Positions 1 through 9,557 are shown, counted from the stretch's first letter. The stretch is 64,000 nt of DNA from Lucinisca nassula (GCA_963580285.1 CAUZLF010000251.1:29001-93000), one strand, 5' to 3'. The notes: generated by a model from the letters alone, not told the origin. Program-made: numbers and translations.

Positions 1-112
1 GCTGACACCCCTTATATGACAAATGGACTTGTCCAACATATAGCACTGGAAGAGTCCACTAGCATACAATGGGTTAATTATTGTGCTTCAGTTACTTTTA
101 CTTTGTGTCTGC

Positions 113-413
113 AGGGCCCTCGCCCAACGGGGCTTGAAGAAATAAATTGGCTGCATGATGCTTCCAAGCAGAGCTGAATCCGACCACACACAAGTACTGG
201 TAATCTGCTTAGAGCATTAAGCCTGCCCAGGCCAGGCGGTGCAAGTCAGACCGTCCATGGCCATAAACCGTATTGGTTTCATTGGGCAACAGGGCTTGAA
301 ATGTCATTTCATCTCAATGTCGGGTAAAAGTCCCACAAAATTGGGAGCAACGTCTCCAAAATGACCTACATAGTATTGACGGGGACGTTAAACATCAAAT
401 CAAACAAACAAAA
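113..413 (+). mobile_element. SINE-like retroposon with 13-bp target duplication
   Basis: A 301-bp insertion flanked by a perfect 13-bp direct repeat, ACTTTGTGTCTGC, at 100-112 and 414-426. It ends in a GGGACGTTAAAC motif followed by a CAAA-rich tail (380-413), a 3' end I associate with molluscan SINEs. Orientation is taken from that tail. I see no clear tRNA A/B boxes at the left end, so the copy may be 5'-truncated or its head may have a different origin. The short open frame starting at 361 lies in the tail and is not a gene. Confidence 0.75.
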
Positions 414-492
414 ACTTTGTGTCTGCTACTCCAAGTGTCTTCTAGTGAGAGACCACATTTGGGACTGTTCAAAAGTGGTCGCAGACGTTGTC

Positions 493-736
493 TTAACCCA
501 TAAAATGCCAATCACGACAATCGATGTCTGCTTTGTCATCTGCGGGTTCCTTTAAAAGTCATTTTTGCAAACAGTGTGGAACCAGATCAGACAGCTGCTG
601 TGGAGCAGTCTGATCTGGGCCCACACTGTTTGCCTGTAAGCAAACTCTTTTTTAAAAAGTTTGCAAAAAGATTCAGCAGAGGACATAAGCAGATGACATT
701 TTCAGAAGTAGTTTTTCTCTGCATCTTAAGGGTTAA
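493..736. mobile_element. Foldback MITE (palindromic core group)
   Basis: Terminal inverted repeats of the TTAACCC / GGGTTAA type bound the element. In the middle is a long imperfect palindrome (about 565-635) whose arms read GCAAACAGTGTGG ... CCACACTGTTTGC around a CAGATCAGAC / GTCTGATCTG stem. There is no coding capacity. The same core recurs about a dozen times in the first 15 kb. Confidence 0.75.
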
Positions 737-769
737 TATAGGAATTTAGCTGTATATTTGAAGAATGGT

Positions 770-1886
770 TAGCCTCATCTTAAAAAATAGAAAAATGTCG
801 TAAAAATTTGCTTCAAACGCGAACTCCTGCTAAACTTTTGAGCCAATTTGATTCAAACCTACCAAAATAGCTAAAATGGTTCTGCTCTGATGAACAAGAT
901 GGCCACCAGAGCTAAAAATAGAAAAAAAAAAAACGACAACTCCTCTTGTACCCTTAGGCCATTATCATTCAAACTTCATAGGAATGTTGCTTAGGTGACC
1001 CTCTACCAAATAAGCTAAAACGGTTATGCTCTGATGAGCAAAATGGCCACCAGAGCTAAAAATAGACAAGCATCATAAATTTGCTTCAGACCCAAACTCC
1101 TCCTAAACCCTTGGGCCAGTTTGATTCAGACTCCACAGAAATGTTGCCTAGTTGGCTCTAAAAAAAGAAAATTCTTTAAACGACAACTCCTTCTGTACGC
1201 TTGGGTCAATTTCATTCAAACATCATGGGAATGTTGCTTAGGTGACCCTCTACCAAAATAGCTAAAACGGTTACTCTCAAATGAGCAAAATAGAAAAACA
1301 TCGTAAATTTGCTCCAAACGCAAACTCCTCCTAAACTCTTGGGCCAATTCGATTCAAACTTCACAAGAATGTTGCCTAGGTGACTCCCTACCAGAATAGC
1401 TAAAATCATTCTGCTCTGATGAACAAGATGGCCACCAGAGCTAAAAATAGAAAAATCTTTAGACGACAACTCCTCTTGCACCCTTTGGCCAATTTCATTC
1501 AAACTTCATAGGAGTGTTGCGTAGGTGACCCTCTACCAAAATCGCTAAAACAGTTCTGATGAGCGAAATGGCCTCTGGAGCTAAAAATAGAAAAACATTG
1601 GAAATTTGCTTCAAATGCAAACTTCTCCTAAACCCTTCTACCAATTTGATTCAAACTTCACAGGAATGTTACCTTGCTGGTTTCCTACAAATATAGCTAA
1701 AATCGTTCTGCTCTGATTAACAAGTTGTCTGCCAGAGCTAAAATAGAAAAAACGTAAATTTGCTTCAGACGTGAATTCAGTTGTTCGGCTCTGATGAAAA
1801 AGATGGCCACCACAGCTAAAAATAGAATTTACTAGAGACATTAACACTCAGGTGAGCGAATCAGGGCCCTTTGGGTAGAGTATTAA
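770..1886 (+). mobile_element. Tandem-repeat element, left end missing
   Basis: Consists of diverged repeats of roughly 130-190 bp, each containing a phrase like ATGGCCACCAGAGCTAAAAATAG (for example near 900, 1045, 1430, 1810) and a TTGGGCCAATTTGATTCAAAC phrase. The right end (1850-1875) reads CTCAGGTGAGCGAATCAGGG, matching the right end of the element at 14666-16878. No matching hairpin start was found on the left, so the copy is truncated or its start has decayed. Open frames on the minus strand here are repeat shadows. Confidence 0.65.
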
Positions 1887-1904
1887 TACCTTATGTACTG
1901 TATT

Positions 1905-2530
1905 AATTATACCCCCGGCATATGAAGTTTGTCTGTCCATCCGTTAACATTTTGTTTAAAGTTTTGTTTCAAAGTTTTAAGAGATTGTATCTTCTGAACC
2001 CTTGAGCTCAAGGTCACAGACTTAGAAAATTTACATTTGGTTAAAGTTTTATGACAAAGTTTATAGATGCCTGTATGTTCGAAACTCTAAGACAAATTCA
2101 GTTGATCCTTGCATCAATGTTGCATACCAGTCCAAAGATTTCATGATGTATGTCCCTTCCTCCACCCACGCTGACCTTGACCTCAAGGTCACAGACTTAA
2201 AATTTTACATTCGGTTAACGTTTTTGACAAGGTTTATAGATGCCTGTATGTTCTAAACTCTAAGACAAATTTAATTGATACTTGCATCAATGTTGCATAC
2301 CAGTCCAAAGATTTCATTGATGCATACCCCACCCTGCTGCTTCAGTAACATTGATGCCCCCAACCCTTCATTAACTTTGATGCCCTCACTGCCTTGTTCC
2401 ATTTGGAAATTTCATGTTTGGTTTAGCTTTTACAAGCACATTTATAGAGTCTTGTAGCTTCTCGACTTATTCATTCATATTACATACAAGCTCGAAAGAT
2501 TTATCAGAGGGTGGCGCTGGCTGGGGGTTA
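1905..2530 (+). mobile_element. Short hairpin/tandem-repeat element
   Basis: Begins with TATACCCCCGGC, followed by a GTCTGTCCATCC stretch, then two-plus copies of a ~190-bp repeat (about 2000-2190, 2190-2375, and a decayed third to ~2500) with phrases such as AAGGTCACAGACTTA and GCATCAATGTTGCATACCAG. It ends near a GGGGGTTATA at ~2525. The layout is that of the other hairpin/subrepeat elements in the window. Boundaries are approximate. Confidence 0.5.
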
Positions 2531-2556
2531 TACGTGACCCACTGGTCACTGGCTCT

Positions 2557-2750
2557 ATGTTGTACAGAAGCCTGAGCAAACAGTGTAGGTCCATATAAGA
2601 CATTGCAGAATGCAGTGTCTCATCAGGGTCTACACTGTTTGCCACAAATCCAGCTATTTTTAGGTACATCAGATAGTAAATTACACTTGTTAAATTTTTA
2701 GAACAAGAAAAAAGTTCAGGTGGTTGCATTCTTAGGGCAAATGCAATACT
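2557..2750. mobile_element. Foldback MITE (palindromic core group)
   Basis: Carries the GAGCAAACAGTGTAG ... CTACACTGTTTGCC palindrome (2575-2645) followed by a CAGCTATTTTTAGG right half that is also present at 3215-3375. The antisense reading gives a peptide with NSVDPDET; this comes from the repeat core and should not be called a protein. Confidence 0.65.
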
Positions 2751-2765
2751 TTTCTACAAGGTGTG

Positions 2766-2976
2766 TTAACCCTTGTCCTGCTGATCCCGGATATGTCTTA
2801 TCTTTCAAACAATGCAGATCCAGATCAGATGGCTTCTGAAGAAGCCATCTGATCTGGATCTACATCGTTTGTCATTCAGCTTATGAATTTGTTGCAATAA
2901 TTTGCATCAAGTAATCTGATTGGTTGATAATCGGTAGTGGGTGTGGCATATATGAATATTCAGCAGGACAAGGGTT
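2766..2976. mobile_element. Foldback MITE ending 12 bp before an exon
   Basis: Perfect-looking terminal inverted repeats TTAACCCTTGTCCTGCTGA (left) and TCAGCAGGACAAGGGTTAA (right). The centre is a long hairpin, AGATCAGATGGCTTCTGAAG against its complement (2820-2860). The right end lies only 12 bases before the exon that starts at 2989, so the MITE supplies the sequence where the branch point of that splice acceptor should lie. Confidence 0.85.
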
Positions 2977-2988
2977 AATGATTTTCAG

Positions 2989-3121
2989 GATGATGAAACA
3001 GCTACTTCAGGTCCACTGAAGCTACAATATTGGGAGCTAACTGATCCATTATGTGCCCTTCTCGGAGTTTACAAGACAAAAATATTAGATGTCTTGGTTA
3101 GGCAAGGAGTTAATTCCCTTG
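2989..3121 (+). CDS. Internal coding exon of an unidentified gene
   Basis: A 133-nt exon bounded by a good acceptor (TGATTTTCAG, ending 2988) and a consensus donor (GTAAGTTT from 3122). Frame 1 is open throughout for 44 codons: it begins DDETATSGPLKL and ends VLVRQGVNSL, leaving one base (phase 1). That base joins in frame to the next exon at 6933, whose first two bases complete a glycine codon. The residue mix (leucine-rich, alternating hydrophobic and charged) suggests alpha-helical structure. Upstream exons must lie outside the window; I found none in 1-2988. I do not recognise the family. The evidence is splice signals plus phase compatibility, not homology. Confidence 0.7.
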
Positions 3122-3214
3122 GTAAGTTTGTTTGTTTATGACAATGATAGATGATGTTTTGGTTGATATTTTGGTTGGACCCAAGGTTACCATATTTACC
3201 TTATGTATTCAGAT

Positions 3215-3375
3215 AGGGCTGAGCAAACAGTGTAGACACAGATGAGATGCCACAGAATGTTTGCTACTCATCCAGCTATTTTTAGGCTCAACATTGAGTA
3301 GTAGATTGTACTTGTCCAAATTTTAGAGCAAGTTTGCAAAGGAGTTTTCGTGTCCGAATATTTAGGGTAAATACA
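3215..3375. mobile_element. Decayed foldback MITE copy
   Basis: Matches the element at 2557-2750 over GCTGAGCAAACAGTGTAGA, CAGCTATTTTTAGG and the AATTTTAGAGCAAG region, but the palindrome's right arm is largely lost. Confidence 0.55.
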
Positions 3376-3517
3376 CTATACTCTCGTATATGCTATATGC
3401 AAGCAAAGTTACATTGCCGATGTCCATGTGCCTATCACTGACTCCAGAAAAATAGGGTATGTATGAAATTCAGGTAACAGTTAATTATAGCAGTACTTTT
3501 CATGTGGTTGTGATTGA

Positions 3518-3775
3518 AGGGGAATGGATACATCCCGAGGGGAGGCAACTCCTGTAAAAGTATTTTCGTCTCCCATGTCAATAGGGGTCAACTCTTACAG
3601 GAAAGAATTTCTTCCTGAGGAGCAAATTCTTTCCTTTTATGAGTTGACCTCCTTTTTTGTGGGTCAGAGCTGATAGAAAAGTGAACGGGAAGTCCGGAAA
3701 GTTGTCTCCCTTTGAAAAATGGCAGAAAAAAATTTGCCAGGTGTTCCCATTCCCCTCAAAGAGGGATACGTATCT
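3518..3775. repeat. Foldback (inverted repeat) element, intronic
   Basis: Nested inverted repeats: GGGGAATGG (~3520) against CCATTCCCC (~3750), and a central hairpin of GGTCAACTC ... GAGTTGACC (3587-3650) with AAGAATTT / AAATTCTTT arms. No open frame. Fits a palindromic MITE of its own family. Confidence 0.55.
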
Positions 3776-3953
3776 GTAAAACCTGGACTGGGCTAATTTG
3801 CTGGGACATTCACAGTAACAGTAAATTCTAGATCACATGCCACAGATTTCAGCATCTGATCAGGTTCTACAATGTGTGTTTCAAATACAAGAATATTAGG
3901 GTTAAACTAAGAAATCTAAGTCCTCTTACTCTACTTTACTTTATTCTGCTTTA

Positions 3954-5048
3954 TTATGTCCCCGGTAGCGATAGCGGGGACATGTTGTTTTTGCCCTGTC
4001 TGTCTGTTGGTTGGTTGGTTTGTACGTGGACAACTTTAACGTTGGTCATAAGTTTTGAACCGTTGGAGGTAGAGTGTTCATATTTGGCCTGAAGGTTCCT
4101 TGTGACAAGAGCTTCACATTCATGCAAAAAAAATGACCCTTGACCTTGACCTTTGACCTACTTAAAAGAAAAAAATAACATTGGTCATAACTTTTGAACA
4201 GCTTGAGATACAGCCTTCATATTTGGCATGTATGTTCCTTGTGACAAAAGCTTTACATTCATGCAAAAAATTTTAACCTGTGACCTTGACCTTTGACCTA
4301 CTTAAAATAAAAAATAACATTTTGGTCATAACTTTTGAACCATTTGAGATACAGCATTCATATTTTGCATGTAGGTTTCTTGTGACAATAGCTTCACATA
4401 CATGCAAAAAATTTTGACCTGTGACCTTGACCGTTGACCTACATTGGTCATAACTTTTGAACCGCTTGAGATACAGCCTTCATATTTGGCATGTATGTTC
4501 CTTGTGACAAAAGCTTTACCGTCATGCAAAACAATTTGACATGTCACCTTGACCTTGACCTTTGAGCTACTTAAAATAGAAAATAACATTTTGATCATAA
4601 CTTTTGAACCAGTTGAGATACAGCCTTCATATTTGGCATGTAGGTTCCTTGTGATAAGAGATTTACATTCATGCAAAATCTTTTGACCATGACCTTGACC
4701 TTTGACCTACTTAAAAGAACAAATAAAATTGTTCGTAACTTTTGAATCATTAAAGATAGAGCCTTCATCTTTGGCATGTAGGTTCCTTGTGACAAGAGCT
4801 TTACATTCATGCAAAATTTTTTGACCTTTGACCTTGATCTATGACCTACTTTAAAGAAAAAATATTATTGTTCATAACTTTCGAACCGTTTAAGATAGAG
4901 CCTTCATAATTGGCATGTAAGTTATTTGTGCCAAGGGCTTGCCACTCAAGCCAAATATCTTGACCTGTGACCTTGACTTTGAACAACTTTGAAAAAAAAA
5001 TGACCATGCCTGGGTACATATTCGTGTTTTACAAACACATCTTGTTTT
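3954..5048 (+). mobile_element. Hairpin/tandem-repeat element (pearl or Helentron-like)
   Basis: The left terminus is a perfect 9-bp-stem hairpin, ATGTCCCCG (3956-3964) against CGGGGACAT (3975-3983), followed by GTCTGTCTGTTGGTT simple sequence. The body has seven diverged repeats of 120-145 bp, each opening with GGTCATAACTTTTGAACC or a variant (about 4046, 4184, 4323, 4444, 4588, 4731, 4869). Each also carries GACCTTGACCTTTGACCTAC. The right end has a small hairpin GTGTTTTACAAACAC and ends CATCTTGTTT. No protein is encoded; this is a non-autonomous element sitting in the intron. Confidence 0.75.
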
Positions 5049-5097
5049 ACTTTATTCTACTTTACTTTACTCCTGTGACATGAACAGCCTTTCAGCC

Positions 5098-6262
5098 CTT
5101 AAATACTGCATCTGTGTATGACATCTGGTACATGTTGTTGCAATTTGAAAAACGGTTGTCTGTCCGTCTGTCTGTCCAGCCATCTGTAAACTTTTCGTTT
5201 CCGGATAACTCCTCCTACAGTTTACATCCGATCAAGCTGAAACCTCATACATAGTAAGATCACGATGTGTGGCAGCGCATATTATTATTTTGAGGTTACG
5301 GTCCACCAAATATTAATAGAGTTAAGCCCCTTTGAAATGTTTTGTAAACTTTTCGTTTCCGGACAACTCCTCCTACAGTTTACATCTGATCAAGCTGAAA
5401 CGTCATACATAGTTAGGCCATGATATGGGGCAGCGCATATTGTTTTGAGGTTACATGTATGCTCCAACAAATATTAATAGAGTTATGTCCCTTTGAATTT
5501 TTTTGTAAACCTTTTTGTTTCCGGATAACTCCCTACAGTTTACATCCAATCAAGCTGAAACATTATACATAGTTAGACCATGATGAGGGACAGCGCATAT
5601 TATTTCGAGGTTAGGGTCCACCAAATAATAATAGAGTTATGCCCCTTCTAAATTTTTTGAAAACTCTTTGTTTCTGGATGACTCCTCCTACATTTACATC
5701 CGATTTTGCTGAAACTTCATATATAATAAGACCATGATGTGGAGCTTCTGCAAGTAACTTTAAAAGTCATTTTTGCAGCGTGGACCCAAATCAGACTGCA
5801 GTGTGCACCCAAATCAGACTGCAGTCTGATTTGGGTCCACACTGTTTGCCTGTATGCAAAAGTATTTTTTAAAATGTTTGCAAAAAAATTCAGCAGACAA
5901 CATAAGCAGACGACATTTTCAGATGTAGTTTGCATATTGTTTTCGAGGTTATGGTCCACCAAATAATAATTGAGTCATGCTCCTTTGAAAAATTCTGTGA
6001 AAAATTTTGTTTGCGGATAACTCCTCCTACATTTTCCTATATTTTTCATCTCAAAATTTTCATTTTTTCAGTGGTAAATATACAATGTATTTGTAAAGGC
6101 ATGTTTTCGTAATGTTAATAGTGCCAGCTAAGAATATATGGAACAGGTATTGTTTTTTGGTTACATTCCACAAACCCAAACTTGTACAACAGTCAATATA
6201 TATTTGCTCCATCTTACTAATTGCCACGGGCGTATAATGCCCTGCTTGCGGAGCTCTTGTTC
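5098..6262 (+). mobile_element. Hairpin/tandem-repeat element interrupted by a MITE
   Basis: A GTCTGTCCGTCTGTCTGTCC stretch (5157-5176) is followed by about five ~160-bp repeats beginning TGTAAACTTTTCGTTTCCGG (near 5186, 5342, 5503, 5650 and 5990). Each contains GATAACTCCTCCTAC and a CATACATAGTTAGACCATGA-type phrase. The right end has a GGGCGTATAATGCCC hairpin and closes GAGCTCTTGTT (to ~6262). One repeat is split by the foldback element at 5757-5933. Confidence 0.65.
5757..5933. mobile_element. Foldback MITE nested in a tandem-repeat element
   Basis: Shares its flanks (TTTAAAAGTCATTTTTGCA; CATAAGCAGACGACATTTTC) and palindrome with the copy at 493-736, but the core has the doubled phrase ACCCAAATCAGACTGCAGT. 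It interrupts the fourth repeat of the 5098-6262 element: host sequence reading GATGTGGAGC before it resumes as GCATATTGTTTTCGAGGTTA after it. Confidence 0.7.
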
Positions 6263-6274
6263 TAAAATATTTTA

Positions 6275-6390
6275 ACATACAGGCAAACATTATTGACCCT
6301 GATCAGACTGCTTCTAGAGGAGCAATCTGATCTGGGTCCACACTGTTTGCAAAAAAAGACAAGAAAACAGACAACATCTTAAGGATTAAA
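6275..6390. mobile_element. Partial foldback MITE
   Basis: Contains CAGGCAAACATTATTGACCC, a GATCAGACTGC / GCAATCTGATC stem and CCACACTGTTTGC. It ends in ACATCTTAAGGATTAA, a decayed terminal repeat. Confidence 0.5.
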
Positions 6391-6546
6391 CTCCATTTTA
6401 TGTAGAAAAATTGGGGTTTATAAGAGTATTTATTGTTTTCCTTATTTTTGCTCAAAAGCATAGATAATGGGTACTTATTAGTTGCTGCCTCATTGAGGCA
6501 GTTCTAACAAGCACCTGCAATCTATGTCTATGTTTGCGGCGGAAAA
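6391..6546. mobile_element. Fragment of the GTACCCACAATC hairpin MITE family
   Basis: Has the family phrases TTATTTTTGCTCAAAAGCATAGATAATGG, GCTGCCTCATTGAGGCAGTTCTAACAAGC and a right half cut off near 6540, where the next copy starts. It is a more diverged copy than its neighbour. Confidence 0.5.
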
Positions 6547-6825
6547 CATTGCGAAAACGCGCCTATACAAATACATTGTAAACTTTATCACCGAAAAACT
6601 GAAAATTTTAAGATGAAAAATTGTGATAATTTTCTTAATTCTGCTCAAAATATAGATTGTGGGTACACGTTAGAACTGCCTCATCGATGCAGTTCTAACA
6701 AGTACCCACAACCTATATTTTAGAGCAGAAATAGGAAAAAGAATGTTTACCCCTATAAAACTCAGTTTTACTATATAAAAGTGGGGTTCAAGGGGGTCAA
6801 AAGTATAAGGCATGTTTTCGTGATG
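6547..6825. mobile_element. Hairpin MITE (GTACCCACAATC family), copy 1
   Basis: Terminal phrases CATTGCGAAAACGCG and TGTTTTCGTGATG. The long hairpin centres on AACTGCCTCATCGATGCAGTT (6675), with arms CTGCTCAAAATATAGATTG and its complement. The right half carries TATATAAAAGTGGGGTTCAAG before the end. It lies ~107 bp before the last exon of the gene. Confidence 0.75.
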
Positions 6826-6932
6826 GAAGAAAAATATCCAACAAAATTCCATCAGTTTTGGAGCAATGAAAGAATACACTATAGTCACTGGTGTGTAGAA
6901 CTCCTGGCTCTACTAGATACTGTACATTTCAG

Positions 6933-7252
6933 GTCCAAAGATGAAAATTTGTGTAGAGAGAGTGGTAGCTACTTTGTTAGCGCTAATTTGCATTGTCAAG
7001 CTCAGATTCGAGGACGTACAGTTACCACAGATACTGAAGAATTCTGAAAGGGAGATAATGTTTGAACAATCTGAAGAGGGTGTTCGGTTTAAGGTGGATG
7101 GTGACAATATGGTGGAGCTCGGCTCATACTTCTTACCTGTGATTAACTGGCTTATGAAACAAGAGCGGGAGTTACCTCCCTTGCATAGCTCTTTAGAGTT
7201 GGGAAGAAACAAAAGAGATTTTGTTGGCAATCTTGCCAAAATATTTTATTGA
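6933..7252 (+). CDS. Terminal coding exon of an unidentified gene
   Basis: Acceptor CTGTACATTTCAG ends at 6932. The reading frame set by the exon at 2989-3121 runs from GT (completing a glycine codon) through PKMKICVERVVATLLALIC to a TGA stop at 7250-7252: 105 complete codons plus the shared glycine. The ATG at 6941 is internal, not a start. The segment has a hydrophobic stretch (VVATLLALICIVKL), then acidic, polar sequence (SEREIMFEQSEEGVRFKVDG) and a basic, aromatic C-terminus ending NLAKIFY. The hydrophobic run could be a buried helix or a membrane segment. Product unknown; a helical-repeat protein is only an impression. Confidence that it is coding is good because an open frame, phase and splice site agree. 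Confidence 0.75.
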
Positions 7253-7526
7253 AGGGAGCTGGACTTTGAAGTGAAACCATAGTAACAGTGTTTCTAAAAA
7301 ATTTAAAGACTTTTTGTTGAGTCCTGTATAGCCATCTGTTAAAATCAGAATATATATATCTCTGTCAATCAGTTAAGGAGATAAGATACACCTGACATCT
7401 GACATATTTTATTCCTTTTCTTGCAAAGTAGACAGCTTTTGGGATTTCCTTTTTGCCTTCCTGAAAACAGAGCCCCTCTGAAAAAAGGGGTTGCTAGTAA
7501 AGGAAAGACCTTGTTGACAAAGGATA
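7253..7526 (+). other. Probable 3' UTR or flank; no other feature seen
   Basis: Follows the TGA stop directly. It is A+T-rich with no recognisable repeat and no clear AATAAA signal before the MITE at 7527. AATAAA strings at 8086-8091 and 8260-8265 exist, the first inside a MITE, so the true polyadenylation site cannot be placed. Confidence 0.35.
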
Positions 7527-7905
7527 CATTACGCAAACACGCCTATACATTGCCACCTTTATCGCCGAAAAAGATGGAAAAATTTTTTATGAAAAATTGT
7601 GATATTTTTCTTATTTCTGCTCAAAATATAAATTGTGGGCACTTGTTAGAACTGCCTCATCGAGGCGGTTCTAACGAGTACCCACAATCCATATTTTAGA
7701 GCAGAAATAAGAAAAATATCACAATTTTTCATTAAAAAATTTTCATCTTTTTCGGCGATAAAGGTGGCAATGTATTTGTATAGGCGTGTTTGCGTAATGA
7801 TAAGAAAATAAGAAAAATAAGGTATACCCCCCCCCAGAAACCTCAGTTTTACTATATAAAAGTGGGGTGCAAGGGGGTCCAAATTATATAGGCGTGTTTT
7901 TGTGA
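7527..7905. mobile_element. Hairpin MITE (GTACCCACAATC family), copy 2, with two right arms
   Basis: Bases 7527-7799 form a nearly perfect inverted repeat with arms of ~135 bp: CATTACGCAAACACGCC at the left and GGCGTGTTTGCGTAATG at the right, with the tip at CTCATCGAGG. After this, 7800-7905 adds the alternative right arm seen in the other copies (AAGGTATACCCCC ... TATATAAAAGTGGGG ... GGCGTGTTTTTGTGATG). This copy therefore carries both versions of the right end in series. Confidence 0.8.
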
Positions 7906-7953
7906 TGCAAAAAGGTTTTAGAGTTGCCTTTCCTGAAGGCAAATTCATTCCCC

Positions 7954-8186
7954 TTTTAACTCATTTTGTACCGTAAACCCCAAAACGGGTACCTTGGCAA
8001 ACAGTGTAGACCCAGATCAGACGCCGCATAATGTGGTGTCTGTTCAGGGCTTACACTATTTGCGAAAAGTTTGGCTTTTTCTGAATAAATTTTTAAAGAT
8101 AACACAACCTGTCACCCCTAAATTTCGAAATGGACTCCTGCCATATATAAGGAAGAATATTCCATTCGGTACAAAAAGGGTTAAAA
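7954..8186. mobile_element. Foldback MITE (GGTACC-terminus subfamily)
   Basis: Terminal repeats TTTTAACTCATTTTGTACC and GGTACAAAAAGGGTTAAAA. The left half holds the shared core (GGCAAACAGTGTAGACCCAG with its inverted partner); the right half holds CCCCTAAATTTCGAAATGG and TATATAAGGAAGAATATTCC. The open frame reading MANSVDPDQTPHN here is repeat-derived. Confidence 0.75.
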
Positions 8187-8291
8187 GATGGCAAACAAGT
8201 TATAAACATTCTAATTTTACGTAAGGTGAATGGATATACTTTTAAGGGAGGCAAGTAGAATAAAGATATGCTACATCAAAATACTGTAATT

Positions 8292-8442
8292 AGGGCCCCG
8301 CACTGAAAGTGTGGGTGCCCTAGAGTAATCACTCTGTCCGTCCGTCTGTCTGTCCGTCTGTCCGTCCACAAATTTTCAACATTTTCCTCCTCCTCTGATA
8401 GCGCTGCCGGGGCCCTAGTCAGTTTCACTGACAGCTCTAGTT
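8292..8442 (+). mobile_element. Minimal hairpin-start element
   Basis: Opens with an imperfect hairpin (GGGCCCCGCACT against AGTGTGGGTGCCC, 8293-8320), then GTCCGTCCGTCTGTCTGTCC simple sequence (8337-8369), and ends GACAGCTCTAGTT. It has the ends of the larger hairpin/tandem-repeat elements but no internal repeats. Confidence 0.6.
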
Positions 8443-8790
8443 CAACATGATTATGGGGTGGTTGGGTGAGGCAACGGTATTGTGTATCTTGCATCACTGG
8501 GGCATCCAACTGATATTGGCTTACAGTTGGACAAGCCCTGGTGTCCTTGCAGCAGGTAAGGGTAGAGGGGGAATGTTGTTACTTCTTCTGTTGCTACACT
8601 TTCATTCATTTTTTCCTCTTTCTCCACTGTCCCTCAAGTCATCTCCTCTGTCCCTCAAGTCATCTCCTCTGTCCCTCAAGTCATCTCCTCTGCTATCTCT
8701 TCTCTTTTCTCCCTTTCTCTGGGAGACGATACAAAATGACGTTCAAGTGTTGACATGTCTTTAAACCCGAAACAATCAATCATTCAACAT
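8443..8790 (+). mobile_element. Dispersed SINE-like element with a short ORF and 21-bp minisatellite
   Basis: An ATG at 8447 opens a frame (MIMGWLGEATVLCILHHWG ...) that reaches a donor-like CAGGTAAGG at 8553-8561. It then runs on into a T/C-rich stretch with three 21-bp repeats (8628-8690, TCCCTCAAGTCATCTCC). The 3' end (8740-8785) has TCTTTAAACCCGAAACAATC and a CAATCATTCA tail, like other molluscan SINE tails. From memory, near-identical short peptides occur widely in molluscan databases, which suits a repeat rather than a gene. I cannot verify this here. Confidence 0.55.
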
Positions 8791-8849
8791 GGTTTTGAAG
8801 TCACAATCACCGCAACTTCACATATATTCACCCTTGGCATTTCAGATTC

Positions 8850-9175
8850 TTTCTTCCTTCCTTTCTTTCTTTCTACTTACACTGCGATCGGTCACATCTG
8901 ACCATTACTCGCAGGTGTACATTACATACACTCACGGTTTGCAGGATTATTACGATAGGGGTCTCTAACCTGCACAGGGCATGACACTTCTTGCACAGGG
9001 AGCCTCATGTTAACGCCCTGATCCAAAGGACGGTGCACTTTATGACATTCATCCCTGCAAATGATGCCAATGGAGCCTGTTCGGACACCGAAATTTTATC
9101 GCAGCTGCCGGGGTTCGAACCCGGGACCGCTAGTATCAGAGGCAAGTGCAGTAACCACTGAGCTATTAGGCTCCT
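8850..9175 (-). mobile_element. tRNA-derived SINE (minus strand)
   Basis: Read on the minus strand, the head (9174 down to ~9103) resembles a tRNA: TAGCTCAGTGGTT as A box and GGTTCGAACCC as B box at normal spacing. The acceptor arms do not pair, so it is not a working tRNA gene. The body contains CGTCCTTTGGATCAGGGCG and CCTGTGCAGG phrases typical of a SINE core. The tail meets a CTTT microsatellite at 8855-8875. Confidence 0.8.
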
Positions 9176-9279
9176 CTATTCTCGATGATTATAACAAAAT
9201 TTGATAATCTCTTGGAACATTATAATTATTGAGGCTTTAGCATAGTATAAAACTATTTTTGTCACTTTCAGCAGTGGGG

Positions 9280-9504
9280 TTCTTAGTACCAGAAACCCCT
9301 AAACGGGTACCATGGCAAACAGTGCAGGCTCAGATCAGATGCCGCAGAACGCGGCGTCTGATCAGGGCCTACACTGTTTGCAAAACGTTCAGCCAGTTTC
9401 CAAATAGATTTTGAAGAGAACACAAACTGATGCCCCTAAATTTTGAAATGGACTCCTGCTATATATAAGGAGAAAGATTCCATTTGGTACAGAAAAGGGT
9501 TAAA
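9280..9504. mobile_element. Foldback MITE (GGTACC-terminus subfamily)
   Basis: Closely related to 7954-8186: ACGGGTACCATGGCAAACAG, a clean CAGATCAGATGCCGC / GCGGCGTCTGATCAG hairpin, CCCCTAAATTTTGAAATGG, and the right end GGTACAGAAAAGGGTTAAA. Confidence 0.75.
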
Positions 9505-9557
9505 GGAAAGAACTGGCTCCTCTGGACCCAAGGATGTCACAAAACTTGTCACCTTGC

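Noticed and set aside
890..1580. Further hammerhead motifs at the CTCTGATGAGCAAAATGG phrases
   Set aside because: CTGATGA is present, but no GAAA partner with matching helices follows.
6941..7252. Stand-alone 103-codon gene starting at the ATG at 6941
   Set aside because: The frame extends upstream to a splice acceptor at 6932 and joins in phase to the exon at 2989-3121, so the ATG is internal.
9103..9174. tRNA gene on the minus strand (and similar heads at 12740-12800, 13056-13116 and the end of each array SINE)
   Set aside because: A and B boxes are present, but the acceptor stems do not pair and each head continues into a SINE body, so they are tRNA-derived SINE heads rather than tRNA genes.
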